In this document: positions 8,166 through 17,040 of the stretch, one piece after another
Numbering within the stretch: the first letter of the stretch is position 1
Layout of the letters: each line of letters opens with the position of its first letter
Assembly (NCBI GenBank): GCA_001794825.1
Contig: MGLK01000012.1
Coordinates: 151,054-215,053, forward strand
DNA length: 64,000 nt
Source of the DNA: Caulobacterales bacterium RIFCSPHIGHO2_01_FULL_70_19
Lineage (GTDB): Bacteria; Pseudomonadota; Alphaproteobacteria; Caulobacterales; Caulobacteraceae
Direction: 5' to 3'
The notes under the pieces: generated by a model
The model's database searches: none
What the model was told of the DNA's origin: nothing
Seen by the model: only the letters and a program-made list of their open reading frames with translations
Position numbers and translations under genes: made by a program

Positions 8166-9740
8166 TCAGGCTTTCAGCGGAACCGGACGGCGCAGGAAGG
8201 CGGGAACTTCGGCCTCGCCGAACGGACGGCCGTCGCCGGTGCGCGGCGTGTCGGCCGCCGGAGCAGGTCTACGCTCGGGGCGGCGGGCCTCGCGCGACGG
8301 GCGGCGTTCGGTTGCAGGCTGCGCCAGAGCCGTCGCCTCCGGTTCGGCTGCGATCGCCGCGGCCTCCGGCGCCTCGGAGACCCTGTCGGGAGAGCGGCGG
8401 CTGCGGCTGCGACGCGGCCGCGCGGCGGCGTCCTCTCCGACCGGCGGGCTGCTCTCAACAGCCTCGGCCGACGCCGTGGGGGCCGTCGGGGCCGCTTCTG
8501 CAGACTGTCCTTCGCCGCGGGCGCGGGCCGAACGATCGCCCCGGCCCCGCCGGGGCTTGTCGTCGCCACGGCCGTCCCGGCGCGGCTGGTCCCTGATCGC
8601 GGCGAAGTCGACGCCGTCCAGCGACAGTTCGACGGGGTCCTTCTTGATCAGCTTCAGCACCTTGTCGAGCGCCTTGTCGTCCGCGGGGGTGACGATCATG
8701 AAGGCCTGGCCGAGCTTGCCGGCGCGACCGGTGCGGCCGATCCGGTGCACATAGTCGTCGGCGTGGTGCGAAACGTCGTAGTTGAAGACGTGGCTGACGT
8801 CGGGGATGTCCAAGCCGCGGGCCGCGACGTCAGAGGCCACCAGAATCTTCAGCGCTCCCGAGCGGAAGTCCGCCAGGGTCTTCATGCGGAGCGACTGGTC
8901 GAGGTCGCCGTGAATCGGCGCAGCGTCGAAGCCGTGCCGCTTCAGCGACTTGGCGACGATGTCGACTTCCGACTTGCGGTTGCAGAAGACGATGCCGTTC
9001 CGGACGTCCTCGCGGCTCACCAGGGCCCGCAGCGCCGTGCGCTTGGCCTTGGGGTCGGAGCTGGGGATGCGGACGATGTACTGGGTGATGGTCTCGGCGG
9101 TCATCGCCGGCCGCGACGCCTCGATCCGCGTCGGATCCTTGAGGAACTGGGTGGTCAGCCGGGTGATCTCGGGCGGCATGGTGGCCGAGAAGAACAGGGT
9201 CTGACGGCGCGGCGGGGTCAGCTTGAAGATACGCTCGATGTCGGGGATGAAGCCCATGTCGAGCATCCGGTCCGCCTCGTCGACCACCATGATCTCGACG
9301 CCGGTGAGCAGGATCTTGCCCCGTTCGAACAGGTCCAGCAGGCGGCCCGGGGTCGCGATCAGCACGTCCACGCCCTTGTTGAGCAGGGCGACCTGATCGC
9401 CCATCGATACGCCGCCGATGAGCAGGGCCCAGTTCAGCTTGGTGCCCCTGGCGTACTTGGCGAAGCTCTCCGCAACCTGGTCGGCCAGTTCGCGGGTCGG
9501 AGCCAGCACCAGGGCCCGCGGCATGCGCGCCCGGGCGCGGCCGGTCGACAGGCGGTCGACCATCGGCAGGGTGAAGGCGGCCGTCTTGCCGGTGCCGGTC
9601 TGGGCGATGCCCAGCACGTCGCGGCCGGCGAGGGCGACCGGAATGGCCTGGGCCTGGATGGGAGTGGCGGTGGTGTAGCCGGTGTCGGCGACCGCCTGAA
9701 GGGTCGTGGGCGAAAGGCCCAGATTCGAGAATTCGGTCAT
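8166..9740 (-). CDS. rhlE: DEAD-box RNA helicase, RhlE-like
   Basis: A 524-residue ATP-dependent RNA helicase. The core (about residues 1-370) shows the Q-motif ATPIQAQAIP, motif I AQTGTGKTA, motif II DEAD in VVDEADRMLDMGF, motif III FFSATMP and motif VI HRIGRTGRAG. The C-terminal 150 residues are a low-complexity Arg/Ala/Glu-rich tail typical of RhlE-type helicases that act in ribosome assembly or RNA decay. ATG 9740 was chosen because the Q-motif begins right after it; in-frame upstream codons lie in a region that looks like an untranslated leader. The paralogue assignment (RhlE) is by overall pattern. Confidence 0.92.
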   Translation of the reverse strand: MTEFSNLGLSPTTLQAVADTGYTTATPIQAQAIPVALAGRDVLGIAQTGTGKTAAFTLPMVDRLSTGRARARMPRALVLAPTRELADQVAESFAKYARGTKLNWALLIGGVSMGDQVALLNKGVDVLIATPGRLLDLFERGKILLTGVEIMVVDEADRMLDMGFIPDIERIFKLTPPRRQTLFFSATMPPEITRLTTQFLKDPTRIEASRPAMTAETITQYIVRIPSSDPKAKRTALRALVSREDVRNGIVFCNRKSEVDIVAKSLKRHGFDAAPIHGDLDQSLRMKTLADFRSGALKILVASDVAARGLDIPDVSHVFNYDVSHHADDYVHRIGRTGRAGKLGQAFMIVTPADDKALDKVLKLIKKDPVELSLDGVDFAAIRDQPRRDGRGDDKPRRGRGDRSARARGEGQSAEAAPTAPTASAEAVESSPPVGEDAAARPRRSRSRRSPDRVSEAPEAAAIAAEPEATALAQPATERRPSREARRPERRPAPAADTPRTGDGRPFGEAEVPAFLRRPVPLKA

Positions 9741-9861
9741 GAGGTCCTGGGACTGAGGGGGACGCCCGCGCATCGGGCCTCCGAACGATGTCGCGGAACC
9801 GCCCTTGCCATGGGCGAGCGGGCGGCGCGGATTCGCCAGTCCTGTCCCGAAACGTGGGCCG

Positions 9862-9889
9862 CATATAGAAGCCCCCACGCCAGAGTCAA
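9862..9889 (-). promoter_or_regulatory. Promoter of the DEAD-box helicase gene, overlapping a GANTC site
   Basis: On the minus strand TTGACT (9884-9889) and TATATG (9862-9867) are separated by 16 bases, a strong match to a housekeeping promoter. Transcription would begin near 9855, leaving a leader of about 115 bases before the start codon. The -35 element overlaps GACTC (9883-9887), a GANTC site for the CcrM methylase of Caulobacterales. Confidence 0.6.
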
Positions 9890-9976
9890 CTATTCGTGCG
9901 TCGCAGGTCCGGGGTTGGCAGAGGCTTACGGATCGTTAATAGTTTGGTCCGGGAAGGGTCATAGTGGGGTTCCGGC

Positions 9977-10336
9977 ATGTTGCGAGCGATCGCCGTGGCG
10001 AGCGTAGCCGTCGTCTGTCTGACAGCTGGTCCGGGGCGGGCCGACATCAACTCGGCCTTCGGCAACACCGTGGTCTCGCGCTATCCGGACGGCGGTTGGG
10101 TCAAGCACTGGTTCAATCCGGACGGCACCTACGCCGCCCAGTTCTCCGACGGTCGGCGGCTGGCGGCGCGATGGAGCGTGCGGGGGGAGCGGGTCTGCCT
10201 GACCAACATCCGGCCCAACATGCTGATCCCGCGCTTCTGCACCGACATGATCGAGGCCGACGTCGGCGACACGTGGCAGTCGCGGGATCCGCTGGGCCGG
10301 CGCGTCCAGAACGTGCTGGTGGCGGGACGGCAATAG
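9977..10336 (+). CDS. Exported protein of unknown function, 119 aa
   Basis: A 119-residue protein with a short Sec signal peptide (MLRAIAVASVAVVCLTAGPGRA). The mature part is probably beta-rich: repeated GG/DG turns and aromatic residues occur in YPDGGWVKHWF and FNPDGTYAAQFSDG. Two cysteines (VCLTN and FCTDM) could form a disulfide in the periplasm. No family was recognised. It is divergent from the helicase gene and followed by a GC-rich hairpin and another exported protein. Confidence 0.7.
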   Translation: MLRAIAVASVAVVCLTAGPGRADINSAFGNTVVSRYPDGGWVKHWFNPDGTYAAQFSDGRRLAARWSVRGERVCLTNIRPNMLIPRFCTDMIEADVGDTWQSRDPLGRRVQNVLVAGRQ

Positions 10337-10370
10337 CATCCGGGCCGGTCGCCGCGGTTCCCGCGCGTCA

Positions 10371-10404
10371 GGGGCCGGCTCCGCCGACGCTGACCTCCGG
10401 CCCC
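10371..10404 (+). terminator. GC-rich hairpin between two exported-protein genes
   Basis: GGGGCCGG at 10371-10378 pairs perfectly with CCGGCCCC at 10397-10404, leaving an 18-base loop. It lies 35 bases after the stop of the 9977 gene and 26 before the next start. There is no T-run, so it is at best a weak or Rho-assisted terminator, or a stability hairpin. Confidence 0.35.
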
Positions 10405-10430
10405 GCCGTCATTTCACCGGTCGCGGACTG

Positions 10431-11285
10431 ATGCAGCGGCCCTCGAGGATGGTCATGGGGTGCGGCATGGACCGGGCAGCCTCAGGGGCGGGGCGGCAGG
10501 CTTTCATGGGCCTTGTGTTCTGTATCCTGGCCCTGAGCGCCGAAGCGTCCAGCGCGCAGGAGATTCGGGATTTCGGGACAACCTGGCGGGGCCGTTTGGC
10601 TGACGCATCGAGTCGGATCGCGGCGCAGGACGCAGTGGACCGCGCCGGCGTCGCCTGCCGGGTCGAGGACGCCCTCGTAAGGGGACGCGACGTGGACGGC
10701 GCGACCCACTTCGAGGTGGCCTGCGGCGAAGCTCCAGGGTTCGTCATCGTCGATCGACCCGGCGGCCCGGTGATCAGTTGCCTGGTGCTGGCCGAAGGTC
10801 AGTCGCCCTGCCGGCTGGGCGGCAACCGGGACTCCCGGCGGCACTTCACGCGGATGGCGGCTGCGGCCGGCGTCGCCTGCGTCGTCGAGGACGGGCGACT
10901 GGTCGGAACGGACGACGCAGGCAGGCTGATATTCGAGGTCGGCTGCCGGGGCCCCGACGGCTTCTGGCTCGCGCAGAACGCCGACGGCTGGTCCGCGACG
11001 GATTGTCTTACGGTGCGCAGCGAGGGCGGGCGCTGCCGGCTGACAACCGAGGCGGAGGAGGCTGAGGCTTTCGCGGTGCGGCTGGGGCCGGGTGCGCTGG
11101 CGGGATGTCAGGTCGAGGCGGTGCGGCCGATGGGGCGCAGCTCCGCCGGCTCCTTTTATGAAGTCGGATGTGCGGACGCCGCGAACCTCGTGGCCCGACT
11201 GGATCCGGCCGGCCGCCTGGCGGAGGCGATTCCATGCGCCCGGGCTGACAGGATCGGCGACGGTTGCCGGCTCGGCCGCCGATAG
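10431..11285 (+). CDS. Exported protein with three tandem four-cysteine repeats
   Basis: A 284-residue protein, not recognised as a named family. A signal peptide follows a long basic leader; the start may instead be ATG 10506 (MGLVFCILALSAEASSAQ). The mature part holds three repeats of about 70 residues, each with four cysteines in the same order: GVACRVED, FEVACGE, ISCLVL, SPCRLG; then GVACVVED, FEVGCRG, TDCLTV, GRCRLT; then AGCQVEA, YEVGCAD, IPCARA, DGCRLG. The even number and regular spacing suggest two disulfides per repeat in the periplasm. The function is unknown; a binding or structural role is conceivable but not shown. Confidence 0.75.
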   Translation: MQRPSRMVMGCGMDRAASGAGRQAFMGLVFCILALSAEASSAQEIRDFGTTWRGRLADASSRIAAQDAVDRAGVACRVEDALVRGRDVDGATHFEVACGEAPGFVIVDRPGGPVISCLVLAEGQSPCRLGGNRDSRRHFTRMAAAAGVACVVEDGRLVGTDDAGRLIFEVGCRGPDGFWLAQNADGWSATDCLTVRSEGGRCRLTTEAEEAEAFAVRLGPGALAGCQVEAVRPMGRSSAGSFYEVGCADAANLVARLDPAGRLAEAIPCARADRIGDGCRLGRR

Positions 11286-11347
11286 TCGGACGCGCGCCAA
11301 GGGGCGTCACATGACCGCGTACCGATGTCAGGAGGGGGAAATGCGGT

Positions 11348-11371
11348 GCGCCACTTCAAGGGAAGTGGCGC
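11348..11371 (-). other. 10-bp perfect hairpin embracing the tRNA-Asp CCA end
   Basis: GCGCCACTTC (11348-11357) and GAAGTGGCGC (11362-11371) form a perfect 10-bp stem with a four-base loop. In the minus-strand transcript the first arm includes the last tRNA bases, the discriminator G and the encoded CCA, and the second arm is in the trailer. It may guide 3' processing or serve as a terminator, although no U-run follows directly. Confidence 0.5.
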
Positions 11372-11442
11372 GAGTGACGGGGCTCGAACCCGCGACCTCC
11401 GGCGTGACAGGCCGGCACTCTAACCAACTGAGCTACACCCGC
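11366..11442 (-). tRNA. tRNA-Asp (anticodon GUC)
   Basis: The minus-strand sequence folds as a 77-base tRNA including the encoded CCA. The acceptor strand GCGGGTG (from 11442) pairs with CACTCGC (11370-11376), with one G-U pair. The D arm has AGCTCAGTTGGTTAGAG, the anticodon arm CCGGCCTGTCACGCCGG carries GTC, and the T arm has GGGTTCGAGCC. The discriminator base is G, as expected for aspartate, followed by CCA at 11366-11368. It is the only RNA gene seen in the window. Confidence 0.97.
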
Positions 11443-11589
11443 GTTTCCCGGCCGCGAAGCAGTGCGTCGCGGCGAGGGGCGTCGTTTAGGCGGGGGCGCC
11501 GTCCGCTGTCAAGCGAGGATAAGAGGCCATTTCACAGTTTTTCCGGGCGCCCGCCGAGCGGCGTAAAGACCACCGGCCGGGCGCTGAAA

Positions 11590-11608
11590 CTTGCGAACCG
11601 TTCGCAAG
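11590..11608. promoter_or_regulatory. 19-bp perfect palindrome upstream of the nuo promoter
   Basis: CTTGCGAAC, one central C, then GTTCGCAAG form a perfect inverted repeat with 9-base arms. It is centred at 11599, 32 bases upstream of the nuo -35 element, a position suited to a dimeric activator. The rest of 11286-11704 holds the tRNA and its hairpin, the nuo promoter and leader, and nothing else recognisable. Confidence 0.5.
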
Positions 11609-11630
11609 AAAAACCTTTCGCCGCATGGGT

Positions 11631-11673
11631 TTGAACCCCGGCGGCTCCCGGTCTAGAAAGCGCCGATTCCGCC
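11631..11673 (+). promoter_or_regulatory. Promoter of the nuo operon with a GANTC-containing element
   Basis: TTGAAC (11631-11636) and CTAGAA (11653-11658), 16 bases apart, fit the Caulobacter housekeeping pattern TTGAC-N-CTANAW. Nine bases after the start of the -10 comes GCCGATTCCGCC (11662-11673), containing GATTC, a CcrM site close to the expected transcription start near 11665. The same 12 bases occur at the same distance in the pyrH promoter. The leader to nuoA would be about 40 bases. Confidence 0.6.
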
Positions 11674-11704
11674 CCTCCCTCCGCGGCGGACGAGGTCCCT
11701 CCGG

Positions 11705-12082
11705 ATGAATGCATTCCTGCTCGAATATCTGCCGATCGTGATCTTCACCGGGATCGCGGCGGTTCTCGGTCTCGGATTCATGCTCGCCGCCTGGGTGCTG
11801 GCGCCGAAAAACCCCGATAGCGAGAAGCTGTCCGCCTACGAGTGCGGCTTCAACGCCTTCGACGATGCGCGGATGAAGTTCGACGTGCGTTTCTATCTGG
11901 TCTCGATCCTGTTCATCATCTTCGACCTCGAGGTTGCCTTCCTGTTCCCGTGGGCGGTGTCGATGTTCGATCTCAGCCGGGCCGGAATGGTGTTCGCCTT
12001 CTGGTCGATGATGATCTTCCTCGGCGTGCTGACCGTCGGCTTCATCTACGAATGGAAGAAGGGCGCGCTCGAATGGGAGTGA
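11705..12082 (+). CDS. nuoA: NADH-quinone oxidoreductase subunit A
   Basis: A 125-residue membrane subunit of respiratory complex I, located at the joint between the peripheral and membrane arms. Three hydrophobic helices are visible, and the conserved loop [18 protein letters not shown] (around residues 39-56) contains the cysteine that changes exposure during the active/deactive transition. The [18 protein letters not shown] segment is diagnostic. It is the first gene of the nuo operon; nuoB begins ten bases before its stop. Confidence 0.97.
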   Translation: MNAFLLEYLPIVIFTGIAAVLGLGFMLAAWVLAPKNPDSEKLSAYECGFNAFDDARMKFDVRFYLVSILFIIFDLEVAFLFPWAVSMFDLSRAGMVFAFWSMMIFLGVLTVGFIYEWKKGALEWE

Positions 12083-12705
12083 CGACCAACACCGTGCCGC
12101 TGATCGGCAAGGGCAACCAGGGCGCGTCGCCGGTGAAGGTGGGCGCGACCTCGCCGGTCGCCTTCGGCCAGGGCGCCCGTTCGATGGTCGAGGGTTACGA
12201 CCCGGCGATCCACGACAAGTTCTTCGAACAGGTCAACATGGAGCTGGGCGAGCGCGGCTTCCTGACCACGTCGCTGGACGACGTGATCAACTGGGCCCGC
12301 ACCGGCTCGCTGATGTGGATGACCTTCGGCCTGGCGTGCTGCGCCGTGGAGATGATGCAGGCGTCGATGCCCCGCTTCGACATGGAGCGCTTCGGCATGG
12401 CCCCGCGCGCCAGCCCGCGTCAGTCGGACCTGATGATCGTGGCCGGCACCCTGACCAACAAGATGGCTCCGGCCCTGCGCAAGGTCTACGACCAGATGCC
12501 GGACCCGCGCTACGTGCTGTCGATGGGCAGCTGCGCCAACGGCGGCGGCTACTACCACTACAGCTACGCCGTGGTTCGCGGGTGCGATCGGGTTGTGCCG
12601 GTCGACGCCTATGTGCCGGGGTGCCCGCCGACGGCGGAGGCGCTGCTGTACGGGCTGCTGCAGCTGCAGAAGAAGATCCGGCGCACGGGGACCATCGAGC
12701 GATGA
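12073..12705 (+). CDS. nuoB: NADH-quinone oxidoreductase subunit B
   Basis: A 210-residue subunit that binds the terminal 4Fe-4S cluster N2, which reduces quinone. Its ligands are visible as the vicinal pair in [11 protein letters not shown], the cysteine in [10 protein letters not shown] and the cysteine in [11 protein letters not shown]. An N-terminal polar extension of about 30 residues precedes the fold, as in other alphaproteobacteria. ATG 12073 gives a ten-base overlap with nuoA; GTG 12079 (GTGA overlap) is an alternative start. The stop overlaps nuoC by four bases. Confidence 0.97.
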   Translation: MGVTTNTVPLIGKGNQGASPVKVGATSPVAFGQGARSMVEGYDPAIHDKFFEQVNMELGERGFLTTSLDDVINWARTGSLMWMTFGLACCAVEMMQASMPRFDMERFGMAPRASPRQSDLMIVAGTLTNKMAPALRKVYDQMPDPRYVLSMGSCANGGGYYHYSYAVVRGCDRVVPVDAYVPGCPPTAEALLYGLLQLQKKIRRTGTIER

Positions 12706-13325
12706 CCTCTCTGGTGAAGCAACAGGAGCTGGAGACGGCGCTGACGCCGCTCGGGACCGAGATGGTCGGCGCCCTGGGCGTGCAGGCGCACGTGGCCTTC
12801 GGCGAGCTGACCCTGATCGCCGAGCGCGAGCGGATCGTCGAGGTGCTGACGGCGCTGCGCGACCGCTTCGGCTTCCAGCAGCTGCTCGACATCTGCGGCG
12901 TCGACTATCCGGACCGGGCCGAGCGCTTCGAGGTGGTCTACCACCTGCTGTCGCTGACCCGGAACGTGCGGGTGCGCGTCAAGGTGTCGACCGACGAGGT
13001 CCAGCCGGTGCCGAGCGTCACGTCGGTCTATCCGGCCGCGGACTGGTTCGAGCGCGAGGCGTTCGACATGTACGGCATGCTGTTCTCCGATCACCCGGAC
13101 CTGCGCCGGCTGCTGACCGACTACGGCTTCCAGGGACATCCGCTGCGCAAGGATTTCCCCATGACCGGCTACACCGAGGTTCGCTACGACGAAACCCAGA
13201 AGCGGGTCGTCTACGAACCGGTGTCGCTGACCCAGGAGTTCCGCGAGTTCGACTTCCTGTCGCCGTGGGAAGGCGCTGACTACCCGGCCCCCGTGCTGCC
13301 GGGCGACGAGAAGGTGAAGGGCTGA
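12702..13325 (+). CDS. nuoC: NADH-quinone oxidoreductase subunit C
   Basis: A 207-residue peripheral-arm subunit (30-kDa subunit). The signature [20 protein letters not shown] lies near residues 117-136 and [19 protein letters not shown] follows. NuoC and NuoD are separate here, unlike the fused NuoCD of E. coli. It helps hold the quinone-site module and binds no cofactor. ATG overlaps the nuoB stop and its own stop shares a base with the nuoD ATG. Confidence 0.97.
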   Translation: MTSLVKQQELETALTPLGTEMVGALGVQAHVAFGELTLIAERERIVEVLTALRDRFGFQQLLDICGVDYPDRAERFEVVYHLLSLTRNVRVRVKVSTDEVQPVPSVTSVYPAADWFEREAFDMYGMLFSDHPDLRRLLTDYGFQGHPLRKDFPMTGYTEVRYDETQKRVVYEPVSLTQEFREFDFLSPWEGADYPAPVLPGDEKVKG

Positions 13326-14608
13326 TGGCCGAGGGCGACACCCCCGCCGTGCGGGCGACGACCGGCGTCGGCCTGGACACCGGCGCGTTCGACGACATGC
13401 CGGACACCCGCACCGAACACGCGCGGGATATGGACGACCGCAAGTTCACCATCAACTTCGGCCCGCAGCACCCGGCCGCGCACGGCGTGCTGCGCCTGGT
13501 GCTGGAGCTGGACGGCGAACTGGTCACCCGCGTCGATCCGCACATCGGCCTGCTGCACCGCGGCACCGAGAAGCTGATGGAGAAGCGGACCTACATCCAG
13601 AACATCCCGTACTTCGACCGCCTCGACTACGTGGCGCCGATGAACCAGGAGCACGCCTTCTGCCTGGCCATCGAGAAGCTGCTGGGGCTCGAGGTGCCGT
13701 ACCGGGGCCAGCTGATCCGCGTGCTGTACAGCGAGATCGGCCGCATCCTGTCGCACCTGCTGAACGTGACGACCCAGGCCATGGACGTCGGCGCCCTGAC
13801 GCCGCCGCTCTGGGGCTTCGAGGAGCGCGAGAAGCTGATGGTGTTCTACGAGCGCGCCTCCGGGTCGCGCCTGCACGCCAACTACTTCCGCCCGGGGGGC
13901 GTCCGCCAGGACCTGCCGCCGGACCTGATCGACGATATCGGCCGCTGGTGCCTGGAGTTCCCGGCGGCGCTGAAGGACATCGAGAGCCTCGTCACCGAGA
14001 ACCGCATCTTCAAGCAGCGCAACGTCGACATCGGCGTGGTCTCCAAGCAGCAGGCGCTGGAGTGGGGCTTCACCGGGGTGCTGCTGCGCGGCTCGGACAT
14101 CGCCTGGGACCTGCGCAAGTCGCAGCCGTACGAGTGCTATGCCGATCTCGAGTTCGACATCGTGGTGGGCAAGAACGGCGACTGCTGGGACCGCTACCTC
14201 TGCCGCATCGAGGAGATGAAGCAGTCGGTGCGGATCATGGAGCAGTGCATCCACAAGCTGCGCAACTGCCCCGGCGAGCCGGTGCTGGTCGAGGACAACA
14301 AGGTGGCCCCGCCGCGGCGGGGCGAGATGAAGCGCTCGATGGAGGCGCTCATCCATCACTTCAAGCTGTTCACCGAGGGCTTCCGCACGCCCGAGGGCGA
14401 GGTCTACGCCGCCGTCGAGGCGCCGAAGGGCGAATTCGGCGTCTACCTGGTCTCGGACGGCACCAACAAGCCGTACCGCTGCAAGATCTCGGCGCCGGGC
14501 TTCCGCTCGCTGCAGGCCATGGACTGGATGAACCGCGGCCACATGCTGGCCGACGTCTCGGCCATCCTCGGCTCGCTCGACATCGTCTTCGGCGAGGTCG
14601 ACCGATGA
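13325..14608 (+). CDS. nuoD: NADH-quinone oxidoreductase subunit D
   Basis: A 427-residue 49-kDa-type subunit that forms the quinone-binding pocket with Nuo[24 protein letters not shown]-like [20 protein letters not shown] and the C-terminal DIVFGEVDR are diagnostic. The first 35 or so residues are a polar extension before the [13 protein letters not shown] core; a second possible start is the internal ATG of [10 protein letters not shown]. The stop overlaps the ATG of a small gene not found in standard nuo sets. Confidence 0.97.
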   Translation: MAEGDTPAVRATTGVGLDTGAFDDMPDTRTEHARDMDDRKFTINFGPQHPAAHGVLRLVLELDGELVTRVDPHIGLLHRGTEKLMEKRTYIQNIPYFDRLDYVAPMNQEHAFCLAIEKLLGLEVPYRGQLIRVLYSEIGRILSHLLNVTTQAMDVGALTPPLWGFEEREKLMVFYERASGSRLHANYFRPGGVRQDLPPDLIDDIGRWCLEFPAALKDIESLVTENRIFKQRNVDIGVVSKQQALEWGFTGVLLRGSDIAWDLRKSQPYECYADLEFDIVVGKNGDCWDRYLCRIEEMKQSVRIMEQCIHKLRNCPGEPVLVEDNKVAPPRRGEMKRSMEALIHHFKLFTEGFRTPEGEVYAAVEAPKGEFGVYLVSDGTNKPYRCKISAPGFRSLQAMDWMNRGHMLADVSAILGSLDIVFGEVDR

Positions 14609-14793
14609 GCGACAAGCCCCTCAGCGACGCAGTCCGGCAGGGCTGGGAGATCGTCAGCTACTCCGCCACCGACATGAGCGGGGAGACCTACCAGCACAAC
14701 GTGCTGCTGCGCCGTCAGGGACAGCACAGGATCCTGACCGTTCGAAAGAAGATGATCGGCGACGGCGTCGTCGTCTCGGAACTGGAAGTCTGA
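14605..14793 (+). CDS. Small protein (62 aa) inserted between nuoD and nuoE
   Basis: A 62-residue soluble protein that is not one of the 14 core complex I subunits. It begins [20 protein letters not shown] and ends VVVSELEV. The QGWEIVSYS stretch resembles the core of DUF4177-type small proteins, but this is a weak likeness. Start and stop both overlap the neighbours (ATGA at each junction), so it is translated with nuoD and nuoE and is surely a real gene. A complex I accessory or assembly role is an inference from position only. Confidence 0.8.
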   Translation: MSDKPLSDAVRQGWEIVSYSATDMSGETYQHNVLLRRQGQHRILTVRKKMIGDGVVVSELEV

Positions 14794-15455
14794 TGAGCGT
14801 TCGTCGTCTCGCCAAGGAACAGCCGGCCTCGTTCGCCTTCTCCAAGGCCACGAAGGCCAAGGCCGACTGGTGGATCAGCAAGTATCCCGAAAACCGCCGC
14901 GCCTCGGCGGTGATCCCGATCCTGTGGCTGGTCCAGAAGCAGGAGGGCTGGGTCTCCGAGCCCGCCATCCGCGCCATCGGCGAACTGCTGGGCATGCCCT
15001 ACATCCGGGTGCTGGAGGTGGCGACCTTCTACACCATGTTCCAGCTCGAACCCGTTGGAACGGCTGCGCTTATCCAGGTCTGCGGAACGACGCCGTGCAT
15101 GCTGCGCGGGGCCGGCGACCTGATGAAGGTCTGCGAGAAGAAGATCGGGCCGAAGGACACCCTGTCCAAGGACGGCAAGTTCACCTGGCAGGAGGTCGAG
15201 TGCCTGGGCGCCTGCGCCAACGCGCCGATGGCCCAGATCAACGACTACTATTTCGAGGACCTGACCCCCGAGACGATCGGCGAGATCATCGACGACTTCG
15301 CCGCCGGCAAGTCGCCGAAGCCGGGCTCCCGGGTCGGACGGAACAGCTCGGAGCCGGAGGGCGGGGCCCTGACCCTGACCGATCCGAAGCTCTACGACGG
15401 CTCGGCCGCCAAGCCGATCAGGAAGCTGCCCAACAGCGATCCGGTCCCGGCATGA
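14793..15455 (+). CDS. nuoE: NADH-quinone oxidoreductase subunit E
   Basis: A 220-residue thioredoxin-fold subunit that holds the 2Fe-2S cluster N1a. The four ligands are seen as C-x4-C in CGTTPC and C-x3-C in ECLGACANAP. The final 50 residues are an extra tail rich in Pro, Gly, Ser and Lys (GSRVGRNSSEPEGGAL), longer than in E. coli (166 aa) but usual in alphaproteobacteria. The ATG shares a base with the stop of the small gene before it. Confidence 0.97.
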   Translation: MSVRRLAKEQPASFAFSKATKAKADWWISKYPENRRASAVIPILWLVQKQEGWVSEPAIRAIGELLGMPYIRVLEVATFYTMFQLEPVGTAALIQVCGTTPCMLRGAGDLMKVCEKKIGPKDTLSKDGKFTWQEVECLGACANAPMAQINDYYFEDLTPETIGEIIDDFAAGKSPKPGSRVGRNSSEPEGGALTLTDPKLYDGSAAKPIRKLPNSDPVPA

Positions 15456-15718
15456 CGCCCGACCTGAACACCGAGGAGGGGCGCGCCGCCTACCGGCGCG
15501 AGCTGCGCCGCGTGGCCTGGCCGATCCGCTGGGGCGGGCTGGGGCTGATCGTGCTCGGGGCGCTGCTGGCGCTCGGCGTGCGCTACAGCGTCGCCGGCCT
15601 CGACAACGGCGTCATGACCTTCGCCTACGGCTGCCTGGCGGTCGGCTGGACCATGGTCCTGGCGGCCATCTTCATGCGTACGCAGCACCACAAGCGTCGT
15701 CTGCGGGAAGGACTGTAA
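15452..15718 (+). CDS. Small two-helix membrane protein between nuoE and nuoF
   Basis: An 88-residue protein not belonging to the core complex I set. It has a polar N-terminus (MTPDLNTEEGRAAYRRELRR), two hydrophobic helices (about residues 28-47 and 53-74) and a basic tail RTQHHKRRLREGL. By the positive-inside rule both ends should face the cytoplasm. The ATG overlaps the nuoE stop and nuoF follows after six bases, so expression is tied to complex I. Its role is unknown; assembly or stabilisation of the complex is a guess from position. Confidence 0.8.
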   Translation: MTPDLNTEEGRAAYRRELRRVAWPIRWGGLGLIVLGALLALGVRYSVAGLDNGVMTFAYGCLAVGWTMVLAAIFMRTQHHKRRLREGL

Positions 15719-15724
15719 GCGGCC

Positions 15725-17038
<1,314 letters not shown>

Positions 17039-17040
17039 GC

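Noticed and set aside
9926..9939. TTAC-N6-TTAA upstream of the 9977 gene
   Set aside because: Spacing is six rather than seven bases, so it does not fit the CtrA consensus.
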